From: DATDOO01 sp035293245
GTDB taxonomy: Bacteria > Pseudomonadota > Gammaproteobacteria > Methylococcales > Methylococcaceae
Direction of reading: 5' to 3'
NCBI GenBank assembly: GCA_035293245.1
Contig: DATDOO010000233.1
Location: 1-14,628 of the forward strand
Length of the DNA stretch: 14,628 bases
Within the stretch, counting starts at the first letter, position 1. Each line of letters opens with the position of its first letter. The notes beneath the pieces are model-generated. The model saw only the letters and a list, made by a program, of their open reading frames with translations, ran no database searches and was not told the DNA's origin. Shown here piece by piece: positions 1-7,774 of the stretch. Position numbers and translations under genes: made by a program.

Positions 1-1
1 G

Positions 2-859
<858 letters not shown>

Positions 860-863
860 GGCG

Positions 864-1256
864 ATGGATGACGAAACGACGGAAGTTGATGTTTTTTGGT
901 CGGTTGTACTCGAAAGAACGGTAGGAAACGCCAATCTGGCGGCGACCTTGGCGCGCAAGCTGTTCGATGAACTGCCGCGCCTCCTGGAAGAAGCGGAAAC
1001 GGCGCTGCAGAAACAGAATCTGGTCGAGGCGCGCCGGGCGGTGCACAAGCTCGCCGGCGATGCGGCGATCTTCCGCCTCAAGTCGATGCACGAAGCGGCT
1101 TATACCTTGGAGACCCGCATTGTCCAAGGCCAGGCGGACTTGGGAGCCCCCTGCGGTAGCCTGCGGGACGCGGTTCACGCCACGCTGGGCCTCCGCGCCG
1201 GCGTGCTGCGGCGGGCGGAAGAAGCGGAGTCGGGCGTCGCGAGAATGGCGGGCTAG
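864..1256 (+). CDS. Stand-alone Hpt (histidine phosphotransfer) domain protein
   Basis: A 130-residue protein made almost entirely of one Hpt four-helix-bundle domain. The phospho-acceptor is His61 in the motif AVHKLAGDAAIF, followed by the conserved LxxLE-like helix (residues 74-86). Such proteins shuttle phosphate between hybrid histidine kinases and response-regulator receiver domains in the cytoplasm. No kinase or receiver is fused to it, and none is adjacent on this side. The start ATG lies 4 nt after the ABC ATPase stop, with GGAG about 7 nt upstream, so the gene is probably translated from the transporter transcript. It ends tail-to-tail with the SPOR gene; both stop codons lie in one CTAG. 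Its partner kinase is unknown. The hybrid partner could be encoded elsewhere in the genome. Confidence 0.8.
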   Translation: MDDETTEVDVFWSVVLERTVGNANLAATLARKLFDELPRLLEEAETALQKQNLVEARRAVHKLAGDAAIFRLKSMHEAAYTLETRIVQGQADLGAPCGSLRDAVHATLGLRAGVLRRAEEAESGVARMAG

Positions 1257-2158
1257 TTCCTGCCCGCGCCGTTCTCCCCGCATCCCGCCCTTTCTTCCAC
1301 GCGCAAGTCGGGATGCTGCTTCCTGAGTCGTTCCAGGGAGGCGCTCCAGGCTGCCGCGTCCGCCTGGGCGCGGACTTTGAGCCAATATTCCGTTTTTCCG
1401 TCGCGGCGGGCGCGGATTTCCAAGGCATCCAAGCCTTTGGCGCGATACTCGCGCAACAGGTTTTCGGCGCGCGTCCGGTCGCGGAAAAAGCCCAGCGATA
1501 CGCCATTGGCATTCTCGCCTTCGCGGAGAATGAGTGCTTCCTTCGCCCCCCGCTCCAGCAGTTTCCGCTTCACCGCCTTGGCTTCCTCCAGTGAAGCGGC
1601 GGGCGGGCGCAGCACCCAGTAGCCGCTTTCGGCCGGTCTGACCCGGGATTCGACCCACGCGTCGCTGACGCCCTCGATACCGCGCCCCACCCCCTTCGCT
1701 TCCGCTTCCCCATCGAAAGGCCCCAGTCGCGCGCAGAATTCGCGCGTTTCCACCGGCTTGGCTGTGCTTGCGGCGGGGGGCGCGGATTGGACCGGGGGAG
1801 CTTCGGGGACGGCGGGCGGTGTTGGTGGCGCTGCAGGTGCGGCGAGCGGCGTTTCGGCCTGAAGCGGGGCTTCGACAGGAGTTGACGTTGCGGCGGGAAG
1901 CGGGGACTCCGTCTGTACGGGCGTTGGCTCGACCGGCGGCGTTTCGGCCGCTTGAGCGGCGGCTTCCACCGCCGCGGCAACGGATCCTTTGGTGACGATC
2001 ACCGGCGGTGGCGGCAGTTCCTTCAACAGAACGATGCTGTCCACTTGCCGTTCCGTCCGTCCAGCGGATTCCGGGTTGGCCGGCTCCAGGTGCATGAACT
2101 GCTCCCAGAGAAAAAACGTCAAGTTGGCCAGCAACAGCAGGTAAAAAAGGGATTTCAT
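1253..2158 (-). CDS. SPOR-domain protein with N-terminal membrane anchor
   Basis: A 301-residue protein. An N-terminal hydrophobic segment (about residues 3-18, SLFYLLLLANLTFFLW) should anchor it in the inner membrane. A low-complexity Pro/Ala/Glu-rich linker spans about 48-135, long enough to cross periplasm. The C-terminal half (about 138-285) carries a SPOR-like fold, with the core GVSLGFFRDRTRAENL near 219-234. SPOR domains bind denuded septal peptidoglycan, so a role at the division site or cell wall is likely, but the specific partner is unknown. I chose the ATG at 2158 rather than an upstream in-frame codon at 2188. It directly precedes the membrane segment, follows the coaX stop by 4 nt and has GGA about 8 nt upstream. 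It is the third gene of a birA-coaX-SPOR operon, an arrangement I recall from other proteobacteria. Confidence 0.82.
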   Translation of the reverse strand: MKSLFYLLLLANLTFFLWEQFMHLEPANPESAGRTERQVDSIVLLKELPPPPVIVTKGSVAAAVEAAAQAAETPPVEPTPVQTESPLPAATSTPVEAPLQAETPLAAPAAPPTPPAVPEAPPVQSAPPAASTAKPVETREFCARLGPFDGEAEAKGVGRGIEGVSDAWVESRVRPAESGYWVLRPPAASLEEAKAVKRKLLERGAKEALILREGENANGVSLGFFRDRTRAENLLREYRAKGLDALEIRARRDGKTEYWLKVRAQADAAAWSASLERLRKQHPDLRVEERAGCGENGAGRN

Positions 2159-2162
2159 GGCG

Positions 2163-2897
2163 TCATTCCATGTTGGATAGCCAGGCAAGGCCGCGCAGCA
2201 ACAGATCCGCTTCGACCCAGTGGGGGATGTCCAGCACCGCGGCGATGCGCGCCGCGTCGCCGCCGGTGAGAATCAGTTCGGGATTTTGCCCCCATTGCGT
2301 CCGGCAGTGGGCGTGGACGCGCCCGATCAGCCCGGCTGCCGCGTGCAACACCCCGGAACCGATGGCGGCGACGGTGTTCCGGCCCAGCGGCGCTGCGCCC
2401 GCCGTTGCCGCATCCATCGGCACGGCCAAAGGCAACGCGCTCCGCATCGCTTCCAGTCCGGGCGCGATGACGCCGCCCAGATGCCTTCCGTCCGCATCCA
2501 GGGCGTCCACGGTGACGGCCGTGCCGCAATCGGCGACGCACAAGGGCAAGGGAAAAAACCGCCGCGCGGCGATCAGGGCCAGCCAGCGGTCGGCGCCGAG
2601 CCGTGCCGGGTCTTCGTAGCCGTTGGTCACGCCGTAAGCTTCGGCCGTGGACACGATCCAGCGGCACGGGCAGCCCCAGCGCCGTGCGGCCCAGGTTTCC
2701 ACGGCGGCGCGGATTTCCTCGCCGGCGACGTTGCAGCCGCAAATTTTCACGGGCCTGGGCAGTGCGTCCCACGCGGCCTCGAATGCTCCGGCCAAATCCA
2801 CTGCACGGCTAGGAAAAGGCGTGCCCGGACGCAGGCCGTCCCCGTCCAGCCAAGCCCATTTCAACCGCGAATTGCCGACATCCAGCAGCAGGGTCAT
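2163..2897 (-). CDS. coaX: Type III pantothenate kinase
   Basis: Catalyses ATP-dependent phosphorylation of pantothenate, the first step of coenzyme A synthesis, in the cytosol. At 244 residues it has the normal CoaX length. Visible ASKHA-family motifs are the N-terminal phosphate loop LLDVGNSRLKW (Asp6), GADRW (101-105, Asp103), DCGTAVTVD (123-131), GGVIAPG (141-147) and TGGDA (211-215). The start ATG at 2897 overlaps the birA stop codon in an ATGA arrangement, so the two genes are translationally coupled. An in-frame extension upstream of this ATG would run into birA and has no CoaX-like sequence. The type III enzyme is typically feedback-insensitive to CoA, unlike CoaA. Biotin loading and CoA synthesis are both cofactor functions, which explains the pairing with birA. 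Confidence 0.93.
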   Translation of the reverse strand: MTLLLDVGNSRLKWAWLDGDGLRPGTPFPSRAVDLAGAFEAAWDALPRPVKICGCNVAGEEIRAAVETWAARRWGCPCRWIVSTAEAYGVTNGYEDPARLGADRWLALIAARRFFPLPLCVADCGTAVTVDALDADGRHLGGVIAPGLEAMRSALPLAVPMDAATAGAAPLGRNTVAAIGSGVLHAAAGLIGRVHAHCRTQWGQNPELILTGGDAARIAAVLDIPHWVEADLLLRGLAWLSNME

Positions 2898-3895
2898 GCG
2901 CCACCGGCCTGCGCCAGGCGCAAATGCACCTCGCCCGATGCGAAGGTGCGGCGCTCGCCGTTTTCCAGGCGAAGATAAAGCAGGCCGTCCGCGCCCACCT
3001 CCTCGGCCACGCCGTGAATGCGCGCATCGCCCAAACGCAAGACAACGGGCCGGCCCAGCATGCAACTGTGCTCGCGCCAGGCAGGAAGATGCCTGGCAAG
3101 GCCGGTCGCAGGGTAGTCGCGCAGCAGCGGCAGCAGTTCGTCCAGCAGGGCGGCGGCCAGTTGGTTGCGCGACACGCGCCGCCCGGCCACTTCGCGGCAA
3201 TCCACCCACGGCTGGTCGATGCCGCTGCCGGCGGCGGCGGACATGTGGACGTTCAGGCCGACGCCGATCACCACGCTGCACGGGCCGTGGCTCTCGCCGG
3301 TCGCCTCGACCAGGATGCCGCCCAGCTTGCGCTCTTGCCAAAGGAGGTCGTTGGGCCATTTCAGGCCGACGCCTTCCAGCCCGCAACGCCGAACCGCCCG
3401 CGCCACCGCCACGCCCACCGCCAGGCTGATCCCCGCCGCCGCGCCGTGCCCCTCCTCGAAGCGCCACAGCACCGACAGATACAGGTTGGCGGCGAAGGGC
3501 GACACCCAGTTCCTTCCGGATCGGCCGCGGCCGGCGCTTTGCCGCTCCGCCAGGCAGACGATGCCGTGCCCACCTGTTTCGCGGGCTGTTTGCATGAGAC
3601 GGGTGTTGGTGGAATCCAACTCGTCGTGCAATTCCAGCGCCGCCAGGCAGGCGCGCGCCGGCACCGACAGCGCGGCGAGCAGCGTCTCCTCGTCCAGCAG
3701 TTCCAGGGGTTCCGCGAGGCGGTAGCCCCTTCCCCGCACCCTGAGCAATTCCAGCCCCAGTTCATCGAATGCCTCCAGGTGCTTCCAGACCGCAGTGCGG
3801 CTGATGCCCAGCGTCTCCGCCAGTTCCGCGCCGGAACGAAACCGGCCCTCGGCCATCTGGCGCAGCAGCTTTTTTTTGTGGGGGTGGAATTGCAC
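2894..3895 (-). CDS. birA: Bifunctional biotin-protein ligase / biotin operon repressor BirA
   Basis: Attaches biotin to the acetyl-CoA carboxylase carrier protein through biotinyl-AMP and can repress biotin genes. It has 333 residues. Residues about 8-62 form a winged helix-turn-helix (SGAELAETLGISRTAVWKHL), the repressor module missing from monofunctional ligases. The ligase core contains GRGRSGR (122-128, biotinyl-AMP loop), KWPNDL (179-184, catalytic Lys179), KLGGIL (190-195) and GVGLNV (211-216). A small C-terminal SH3-like domain occupies about 280-325. The start is a GTG at 3895. The first ATG (3856) would cut into helix 1 of the DNA-binding domain, so the GTG is preferred even though no strong ribosome-binding site is visible. 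A run of eight A bases falls in codons 6-9. It is the first gene of the birA-coaX-SPOR operon. Confidence 0.93.
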   Translation of the reverse strand: MQFHPHKKKLLRQMAEGRFRSGAELAETLGISRTAVWKHLEAFDELGLELLRVRGRGYRLAEPLELLDEETLLAALSVPARACLAALELHDELDSTNTRLMQTARETGGHGIVCLAERQSAGRGRSGRNWVSPFAANLYLSVLWRFEEGHGAAAGISLAVGVAVARAVRRCGLEGVGLKWPNDLLWQERKLGGILVEATGESHGPCSVVIGVGLNVHMSAAAGSGIDQPWVDCREVAGRRVSRNQLAAALLDELLPLLRDYPATGLARHLPAWREHSCMLGRPVVLRLGDARIHGVAEEVGADGLLYLRLENGERRTFASGEVHLRLAQAGGA

Positions 3896-3952
3896 GGGAT
3901 GCGGGGAATTCAGCGGCGCGAGCGAAAGCGGCCGGGCAGGCCCGCACGACGA

Positions 3953-4378
3953 TCAGGAAGCAAGGCCATTCGTTTCAACAGTTACCAGGCTCCGAGTCAA
4001 TTCGAGCAGATCGTCAAGTCCGGTTCCCAGGATTTTCTCGACGATGTCGAGATCGAGCTTCTGATATTCATGCACAGCGACATTACGGAATCCGACCATG
4101 CCTTTGAGTTTTTCCGCCAGACCCAGAGGAATTACACCGGCCCTTGCCAGCAGATAGAAACTCTCGGCAATTTCCGTGGGCACCCCCAGCTTGACGGTCC
4201 GGATGGTGTGATTGGCCAGATCGATGGCCTGTTCGCAAGCGCGCGTCACATTGAGGACCGCGGCATCCTGCCGGGAAAAATCCTTGCGGAAATTCTCCCC
4301 CGCCAGACGGTATTCCTCGCGCGCGCGCCTGATACGGCGTTCGATGCTTTGGACCTTGTTGATCACCGTGTCGTTCAT
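3953..4378 (-). CDS. hepT: HepT-like toxin (HEPN ribonuclease, DUF86 type)
   Basis: A 141-residue, mostly helical HEPN-domain protein. It carries the signature RX4HXY motif as R98-NVAV-H103-E-Y105. In this family the Arg and His form an RNase site in a dimer, and the Tyr is the residue AMPylated by the MntA partner. The protein therefore probably acts as a growth-inhibiting RNase held in check by the upstream gene. The ATG overlaps the mntA stop codon (ATGA), giving tight coupling with antitoxin first and toxin second, the usual order for this family. The locus is visibly less GC-rich than its flanks and sits between housekeeping genes, consistent with horizontal acquisition. All three signature residues are present, so the toxin looks intact. 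Activity is inferred from the family. Confidence 0.88.
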   Translation of the reverse strand: MNDTVINKVQSIERRIRRAREEYRLAGENFRKDFSRQDAAVLNVTRACEQAIDLANHTIRTVKLGVPTEIAESFYLLARAGVIPLGLAEKLKGMVGFRNVAVHEYQKLDLDIVEKILGTGLDDLLELTRSLVTVETNGLAS

Positions 4379-4827
4379 ACGCGATAGGCGCTCCCGGTTC
4401 GCCAGAAGTCATTGAGAATTTCTCGCCGTTCTTCGTTCAGCTTCTGATAAAACGACACCGTCAGCATTTCAAACTCTTCCGCCGCCCGCTTGTCGGCGGT
4501 GTATATACGCCGATCCGCCAGAATGACTTCTTTTTGGAATACGGTGGAAACTTGCCGCAGATTGAGTAAGTCCACTTTCTTGTGGACGATTCTCCCCAAA
4601 TCCACGGCCAGCGCATTCCACCGCCACAAATCGACTCGTTTGGCCTGCTCGTGGGGCAGCAGCGCGGCGAGGTCCACGTCGCTGTCCGGCCACTCGTTGT
4701 CCGTGCCCCAGGAGCCGAAGAGGTAAATCGCCTGCGTCCCGGGATATGCAGCGAGCACTATGCGAACCCATTCGTCGCAAACACTCGCCGCTTTAGTTCG
4801 AGGAGCGTCAGCGGAGAGCTGAGCCAT
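4375..4827 (-). CDS. mntA: MntA-like nucleotidyltransferase antitoxin
   Basis: A 150-residue minimal nucleotidyltransferase. The polymerase-beta-like motif GSX10DXD is exact: G38-S39, ten residues, then D50-V51-D52. A likely third acidic residue is D86 in HKKVDLLNL. MntA-type antitoxins transfer AMP groups to the tyrosine of the HepT RX4HXY motif, silencing its RNase activity. The start at 4827 has a clear ribosome-binding site on the minus strand (AGGAGA, 4840-4835) with 7 nt spacing. Strong translation of the antitoxin is consistent with its position upstream of the toxin. No clear palindromic autoregulatory operator was recognised in the 148-nt region upstream. Confidence 0.88.
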   Translation of the reverse strand: MAQLSADAPRTKAASVCDEWVRIVLAAYPGTQAIYLFGSWGTDNEWPDSDVDLAALLPHEQAKRVDLWRWNALAVDLGRIVHKKVDLLNLRQVSTVFQKEVILADRRIYTADKRAAEEFEMLTVSFYQKLNEERREILNDFWRTGSAYRV

Positions 4828-4975
4828 TGAAATCTCTCCTGGTGCGACGACGAACCTGGTCTATAAGCATGATGAACTATCTTGAAGTTACCGGCCGACT
4901 CATTCAAGGGTTCCCGCGAGGATAGCGCATTGCTCCAGGCCTTTGTCCCAGCCCATTACGCAAACGGTGCCGACC

Positions 4976-5266
4976 ATGGCGAACCCCATCGACTCCCGAC
5001 AAATCGCCCAAGATTGGCAGGCGCGCGGCTTCAGTTGCGACCTGTGGGTCGATCCGCCGGGGCAGTGCTGGGAGGACTTCGTGCATGCCAGCGACGAACT
5101 GGTTGTGGTGCTGGATGGCGAGATGGAATTCGAAGTGGAGGGCACGATTTGCCGTCCGATGGCGGGCGCGGAACTGTTCATCCCCGCCGGCGCCGTCCAT
5201 TCCGCGCGCAACCGGGGCAGCCGCACGGCCCGCTGGCTGTATGGCTACCGGCAGCGTAACGATTAA
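4976..5266 (+). CDS. Small cupin-domain protein
   Basis: A 96-residue single-domain cupin. Motif 1-like sequence is DELVVVLDGEMEFEVEG (about 40-56) and motif 2 is PMAGAELFIPAGAVHSARN (61-79), together forming a small beta-barrel. The usual metal-binding histidines are only partly present: His75 in motif 2 is clear, while motif 1 has Asp/Glu instead of the HxH pair. Metal binding and catalysis are therefore uncertain. Small cupins of this type often bind a ligand or a metal, but no substrate can be assigned. I chose the ATG at 4976. A TTG at 4943 would add 11 residues (SQPITQ...) with no domain match, and neither start has a strong ribosome-binding site. It faces the following gene tail-to-tail with a 21-nt gap. 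Confidence 0.75.
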   Translation: MANPIDSRQIAQDWQARGFSCDLWVDPPGQCWEDFVHASDELVVVLDGEMEFEVEGTICRPMAGAELFIPAGAVHSARNRGSRTARWLYGYRQRND

Positions 5267-5287
5267 AATCCGCCCGACGAAAAGGCG

Positions 5288-5800
5288 TCACAGGTCTAGG
5301 CGCAACAGCGCCATGTTCCGCTCGGCGAAATCCCACATCGCCTGGAAATCCTTCAGGAGCTTCCGCGCCAGGCGCCGGGCGCTGTAATTGGCCTGCGCTT
5401 CGCGGCTGTCGCGGGGCTGCCGGTGGATGACGCCGCAGGCATCGACGACCAGAAAGGCTTGGTCGTAATCCTGGTGCTGTTCCGCCACCTTGCGGATTTC
5501 GATGGAACTGCTGAGGCGGCGCGCCAAGTCCACCAAGCGGTGGCCGTCGCGAATCATGGGGCCGGTGTCGAACACCAGGATCTGCACCTTGGACTGGCTG
5601 TTGTGGCGGGCCAGGCGGCTGACGGCGTCGTGCATTTCCTGGTTGTCGAAAATGTCCGCTTCCAGCCGTGGACTGAGAATGTGCAGGGACAACCGGCCCC
5701 GGCCGATCATGTGCAGGGCGGTTTCCCGCAGGGCCGGCAGTCCCTGCAAGACCAGCGGCCGGTTGGTTTCTCCCAGGATGAACTGCGTCGATTCGGACAT
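5288..5800 (-). CDS. PLD-like / DUF7931-type protein of unknown function
   Basis: A 170-residue soluble protein with no signal peptide or membrane segment. The sequence resembles the DUF7931-type domain of gammaproteobacteria, sometimes found fused to GNAT acetyltransferases; here it stands alone. That assignment is from memory and not checked. Recognisable stretches are LHILSPRLEADIFDNQ (39-54) and a strand pattern VQILVFDTG then AFLVVDACGVIHRQ. The latter recalls one half of a phospholipase-D-like fold, but no intact HxKxxxxD motif is present, so catalysis should not be assumed. The C-terminus is helical (ARRLARKLLKDFQAMWDFAERN). A good ribosome-binding site (GGGGAGAG, 5811-5804) supports the ATG at 5800. 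No function can be assigned from the neighbours. Confidence 0.6.
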   Translation of the reverse strand: MSESTQFILGETNRPLVLQGLPALRETALHMIGRGRLSLHILSPRLEADIFDNQEMHDAVSRLARHNSQSKVQILVFDTGPMIRDGHRLVDLARRLSSSIEIRKVAEQHQDYDQAFLVVDACGVIHRQPRDSREAQANYSARRLARKLLKDFQAMWDFAERNMALLRLDL

Positions 5801-5886
5801 GATGCTCTCCCCTTTGCAATAAGCCCCCCAAAGTTGCCGAATTTACGGAATCGTCTGCTCTTGGGTCCATCCCCCCATGGGGCAAC

Positions 5887-5969
5887 GCCGTTCAGTTAAG
5901 GACTTTGGGTTCCCTTTCCCAAATCTCGAAACTCCCTCTCCCGGAGGGAGAGGGGCTTAACTGAACGGC
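5887..5969. repeat. Nested palindromic structure: 14-bp perfect inverted repeat around a 9-bp hairpin
   Basis: Perfect 14-bp arms GCCGTTCAGTTAAG (5887-5900) and CTTAACTGAACGGC (5956-5969) bracket an inner hairpin CCCTCTCCC (5934-5942) / GGGAGAGGG (5946-5954) with a GGA loop. It lies immediately before the dispersed repeat at 5974. It is not directly downstream of a gene on either strand, because the flanking genes diverge from this interval. A terminator role is therefore unlikely; a repeat-element end or an insertion into the repeat fits better. Confidence 0.75.
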
Positions 5970-5973
5970 ACGG

Positions 5974-6153
5974 CCCCACGGGAGAGGACAGGTGGGGGCG
6001 AGCCAAAAAGGTCGTGGAAACCGATTCCCTTCGAGCAAGTTCAGGACAGGTTTTGATCGCCCCCCATCCCACCCTTCCCCGTTTGGGGAAGGAGCCGGAA
6101 AATCCGGCGCGGAGCCCAATTCAGCAGCATTGCCCTCCGTCGCAACAGGAGCG
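5974..6153. repeat. Dispersed palindromic repeat, copy 1 (intergenic)
   Basis: Two blocks match a second copy inside the cytochrome gene at the right end of the window. Block A (5974-6002) matches 13972-14000 at 28 of 29 positions. Block B (6051-6099) matches 14024-14072 with only a few substitutions and small indels. Block B forms the hairpin CCTTCCCC (6073-6080) / GGGGAAGG (6085-6092) with a GTTT loop. Weaker similarity continues to about 6153, so the right boundary is approximate. The spacer between the blocks differs in length and sequence between the copies. The element is non-coding here and occupies the left part of the 623-nt narK1 upstream region. Confidence 0.8.
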
Positions 6154-6257
6154 CGACATGCGGATGGAGCAACCGCTTGTCCCAAGCGCCCGGCACGGGA
6201 GGCCGAATTGGCGCTCAGGTTATCGAACCCGGCGTTCTCCATTCAAGGGCGCGGGTT

Positions 6258-6272
6258 GCACCGCAGCGGCGC
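6258..6272 (+). promoter_or_regulatory. Candidate NtrC-like enhancer site
   Basis: GCACC-GCAGC-GGCGC matches the enterobacterial NtrC dyad GCACC-N5-GGTGC at 9 of 10 conserved positions. It lies about 130 bp upstream of the start predicted from the sigma-54 promoter, a usual distance for NtrC enhancers. In GC-rich DNA such short dyads arise by chance, and the call leans on the sigma-54 site next to it. A related dyad with 4-nt spacing (GCGCC/GGCGC, 6302-6315) is nearby. Confidence 0.35.
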
Positions 6273-6368
6273 GCCCGACGCACGAATCTGCTTGTTTTGG
6301 TGCGCCGCCTGGCGCGTTTCCGGCTCTCGGCCCGCGTGCGGCCTTGCATGGTGCGCTTTTCCCCTTCG

Positions 6369-6384
6369 TGGCACATGGCTTGCA
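6369..6384 (+). promoter_or_regulatory. Sigma-54 (RpoN) -24/-12 promoter for narK1
   Basis: TGGCACATGGCTTGCA matches the sigma-54 consensus TGGCACG-N4-TTGCW at every position except one (A for G at position 7). The invariant GG (-24) and GC (-12) are correctly spaced. Transcription would start near 6395, giving a leader of about 29 nt with a GGGGGA ribosome-binding site before the narK1 ATG. Sigma-54 control implies an enhancer-binding activator, with NtrC as the leading candidate for a nitrate transporter. Confidence 0.65.
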
Positions 6385-6423
6385 CTTTGTCCATGCATCG
6401 CTGTCATTCACCGGGGGAAACTC

Positions 6424-7698
6424 ATGAATCTCAAAGAATTCAAACAGGCCGGACACTGGCCGACGCTGCTCGCGGCGTTTCTGTATTTCGACGTGTCGTT
6501 CATGGTCTGGGTGATGCTGGGGCCCTTGTCCCTGTACATCACCAAGGATCTGGGTCTGGCGGTGGAGGAGAAGTTCACCATCGTCGCTATCCCGATCCTG
6601 GCCGGGGCGTTCTTCCGTCCCCTCCTGGGGAGTCTGGCCGACCACGTCGGCCCCAAGCTGACCGGCATTCTCGCGCAGGCCCTGGTGATCCTGGGGCTGG
6701 GCTACGTGTTCCTGTTCGGCCTGCATTCCAAGCTGGAGGTGGAGTTCCTCGGCTTGCTGCTGGGCGTGGCCGGGGCCAGCTTTGCCGTGGCCCTGCCCCA
6801 GGCGAGCCGCTGGTATCCGCCCAAGTTCCAGGGGGTGGTGATGGGCATCGCCGGGGCGGGCAACATGGGCGTCGTCCTGGATTCCATGATCGTGCCCTGG
6901 CTGGCCGAGAAGTTCGGCTGGCAGGCGGTGTTCGGCTTCCTGCTCATTCCTTTGACGCTGGTGCTGGCCGTTTACCTGTTTCTGGCCAAGGACGCACCGG
7001 AAAAGCGCGCGCCGGTTACCCTGGCCAATTACGCCGCGGTGCTGAAGGACGCGGATGCCTGGTGGTTCATGTTCTTTTATTCCATCACCTTCGGCGGCTT
7101 CGTCGGCTTGGGCAACGCCTTGCCGCTGTACTTCACCAACTGGTATCACGTCTCCGGCATCGCCGCCGGCATGATGGCGGCCATTGTGGTATTCGCGGGT
7201 TCCATGTTCCGGCCCCTCGGCGGGTTCCTGGCCGACCGCTTCGGCGGCATCCGCGCGCTGCAAGTGCTGTTCGTGGCGGTGTCGCTGAGTTATCTGGCCA
7301 TTTCCTTCCTGCCGGAAGGCCCGCTTCCCGCATCGGCAGGCGACGCGAAAGTGGCCGGCTGGGGAATGTCCGAACTGCCGTCCGTCGCCTGGGGTGCGGT
7401 GGCCATTTTCTTCGCCGGGACCATGGCCCTGGGGATGGGCAACGGCGCGGTGTTCCAACTGGTGCCGCTGCGCTTCCGCGGCGAGATCGGCCTGGTGACC
7501 GGGCTGGTGGGCTGTGCGGGCGGCATCGGCGGTTTCTTTCTCGCCAAGACCCTGGGCTGGTCGTGGGGCGCGCACCACGATTTTGCCGCCGGCTTCGCCG
7601 TCTTCGCCGGTTTGCCGGTGCTGGGACTCTTGGGCATGGTGCGCGTCAAGCGCCGGTGGCGCACCACGTGGGGAGCGGTTTCGGGAGCACGGGTGTAG
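6424..7698 (+). CDS. narK: NarK-family nitrate/nitrite transporter (copy 1)
   Basis: A 424-residue, 12-helix major-facilitator protein of the inner membrane. It moves nitrate and/or nitrite, by proton symport or nitrate/nitrite exchange. Family features include substrate-type arginines in TM2 (FFRPLLG, R65) and TM7-8 (MFRPLGG, R263), and ALPQASRWYP (124-133). The first nitrate-signature motif AGAGNMG (143-149) is intact, and the second Gly-rich motif follows LVTGLVGCAGGIGGFF. The ATG at 6424 has GGGGGA 5 nt upstream; longer in-frame starts would extend into the intergenic repeat and are rejected. The gene lies behind a sigma-54 promoter, 76 nt upstream of a sensor kinase, and probably forms an operon with the two-component genes. 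Transport direction cannot be decided from sequence. Confidence 0.88.
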   Translation: MNLKEFKQAGHWPTLLAAFLYFDVSFMVWVMLGPLSLYITKDLGLAVEEKFTIVAIPILAGAFFRPLLGSLADHVGPKLTGILAQALVILGLGYVFLFGLHSKLEVEFLGLLLGVAGASFAVALPQASRWYPPKFQGVVMGIAGAGNMGVVLDSMIVPWLAEKFGWQAVFGFLLIPLTLVLAVYLFLAKDAPEKRAPVTLANYAAVLKDADAWWFMFFYSITFGGFVGLGNALPLYFTNWYHVSGIAAGMMAAIVVFAGSMFRPLGGFLADRFGGIRALQVLFVAVSLSYLAISFLPEGPLPASAGDAKVAGWGMSELPSVAWGAVAIFFAGTMALGMGNGAVFQLVPLRFRGEIGLVTGLVGCAGGIGGFFLAKTLGWSWGAHHDFAAGFAVFAGLPVLGLLGMVRVKRRWRTTWGAVSGARV

Positions 7699-7774
7699 GT
7701 CGGTTTTCTGGAAATAGGACAATATGGACCAATATTCATCAAACTCGGATTTCGATGCTGTGAAATCGTAGGGC

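Noticed and set aside
4943..4975. TTG start extending the cupin protein by 11 residues
   Set aside because: The extra residues lie outside the cupin domain and there is no supporting ribosome-binding site; the ATG at 4976 is simpler.
5888..6100. Short regularly spaced palindromes as a CRISPR array
   Set aside because: There is no run of identical repeats with unique spacers; the hairpins belong to a dispersed repeat with one other copy in the window.
5992..6423. N-terminal extension of narK1 by about 144 codons
   Set aside because: It would translate the palindromic repeat and the sigma-54 promoter region and has no NarK similarity; the ATG at 6424 has a good ribosome-binding site and matches the paralogue's start.
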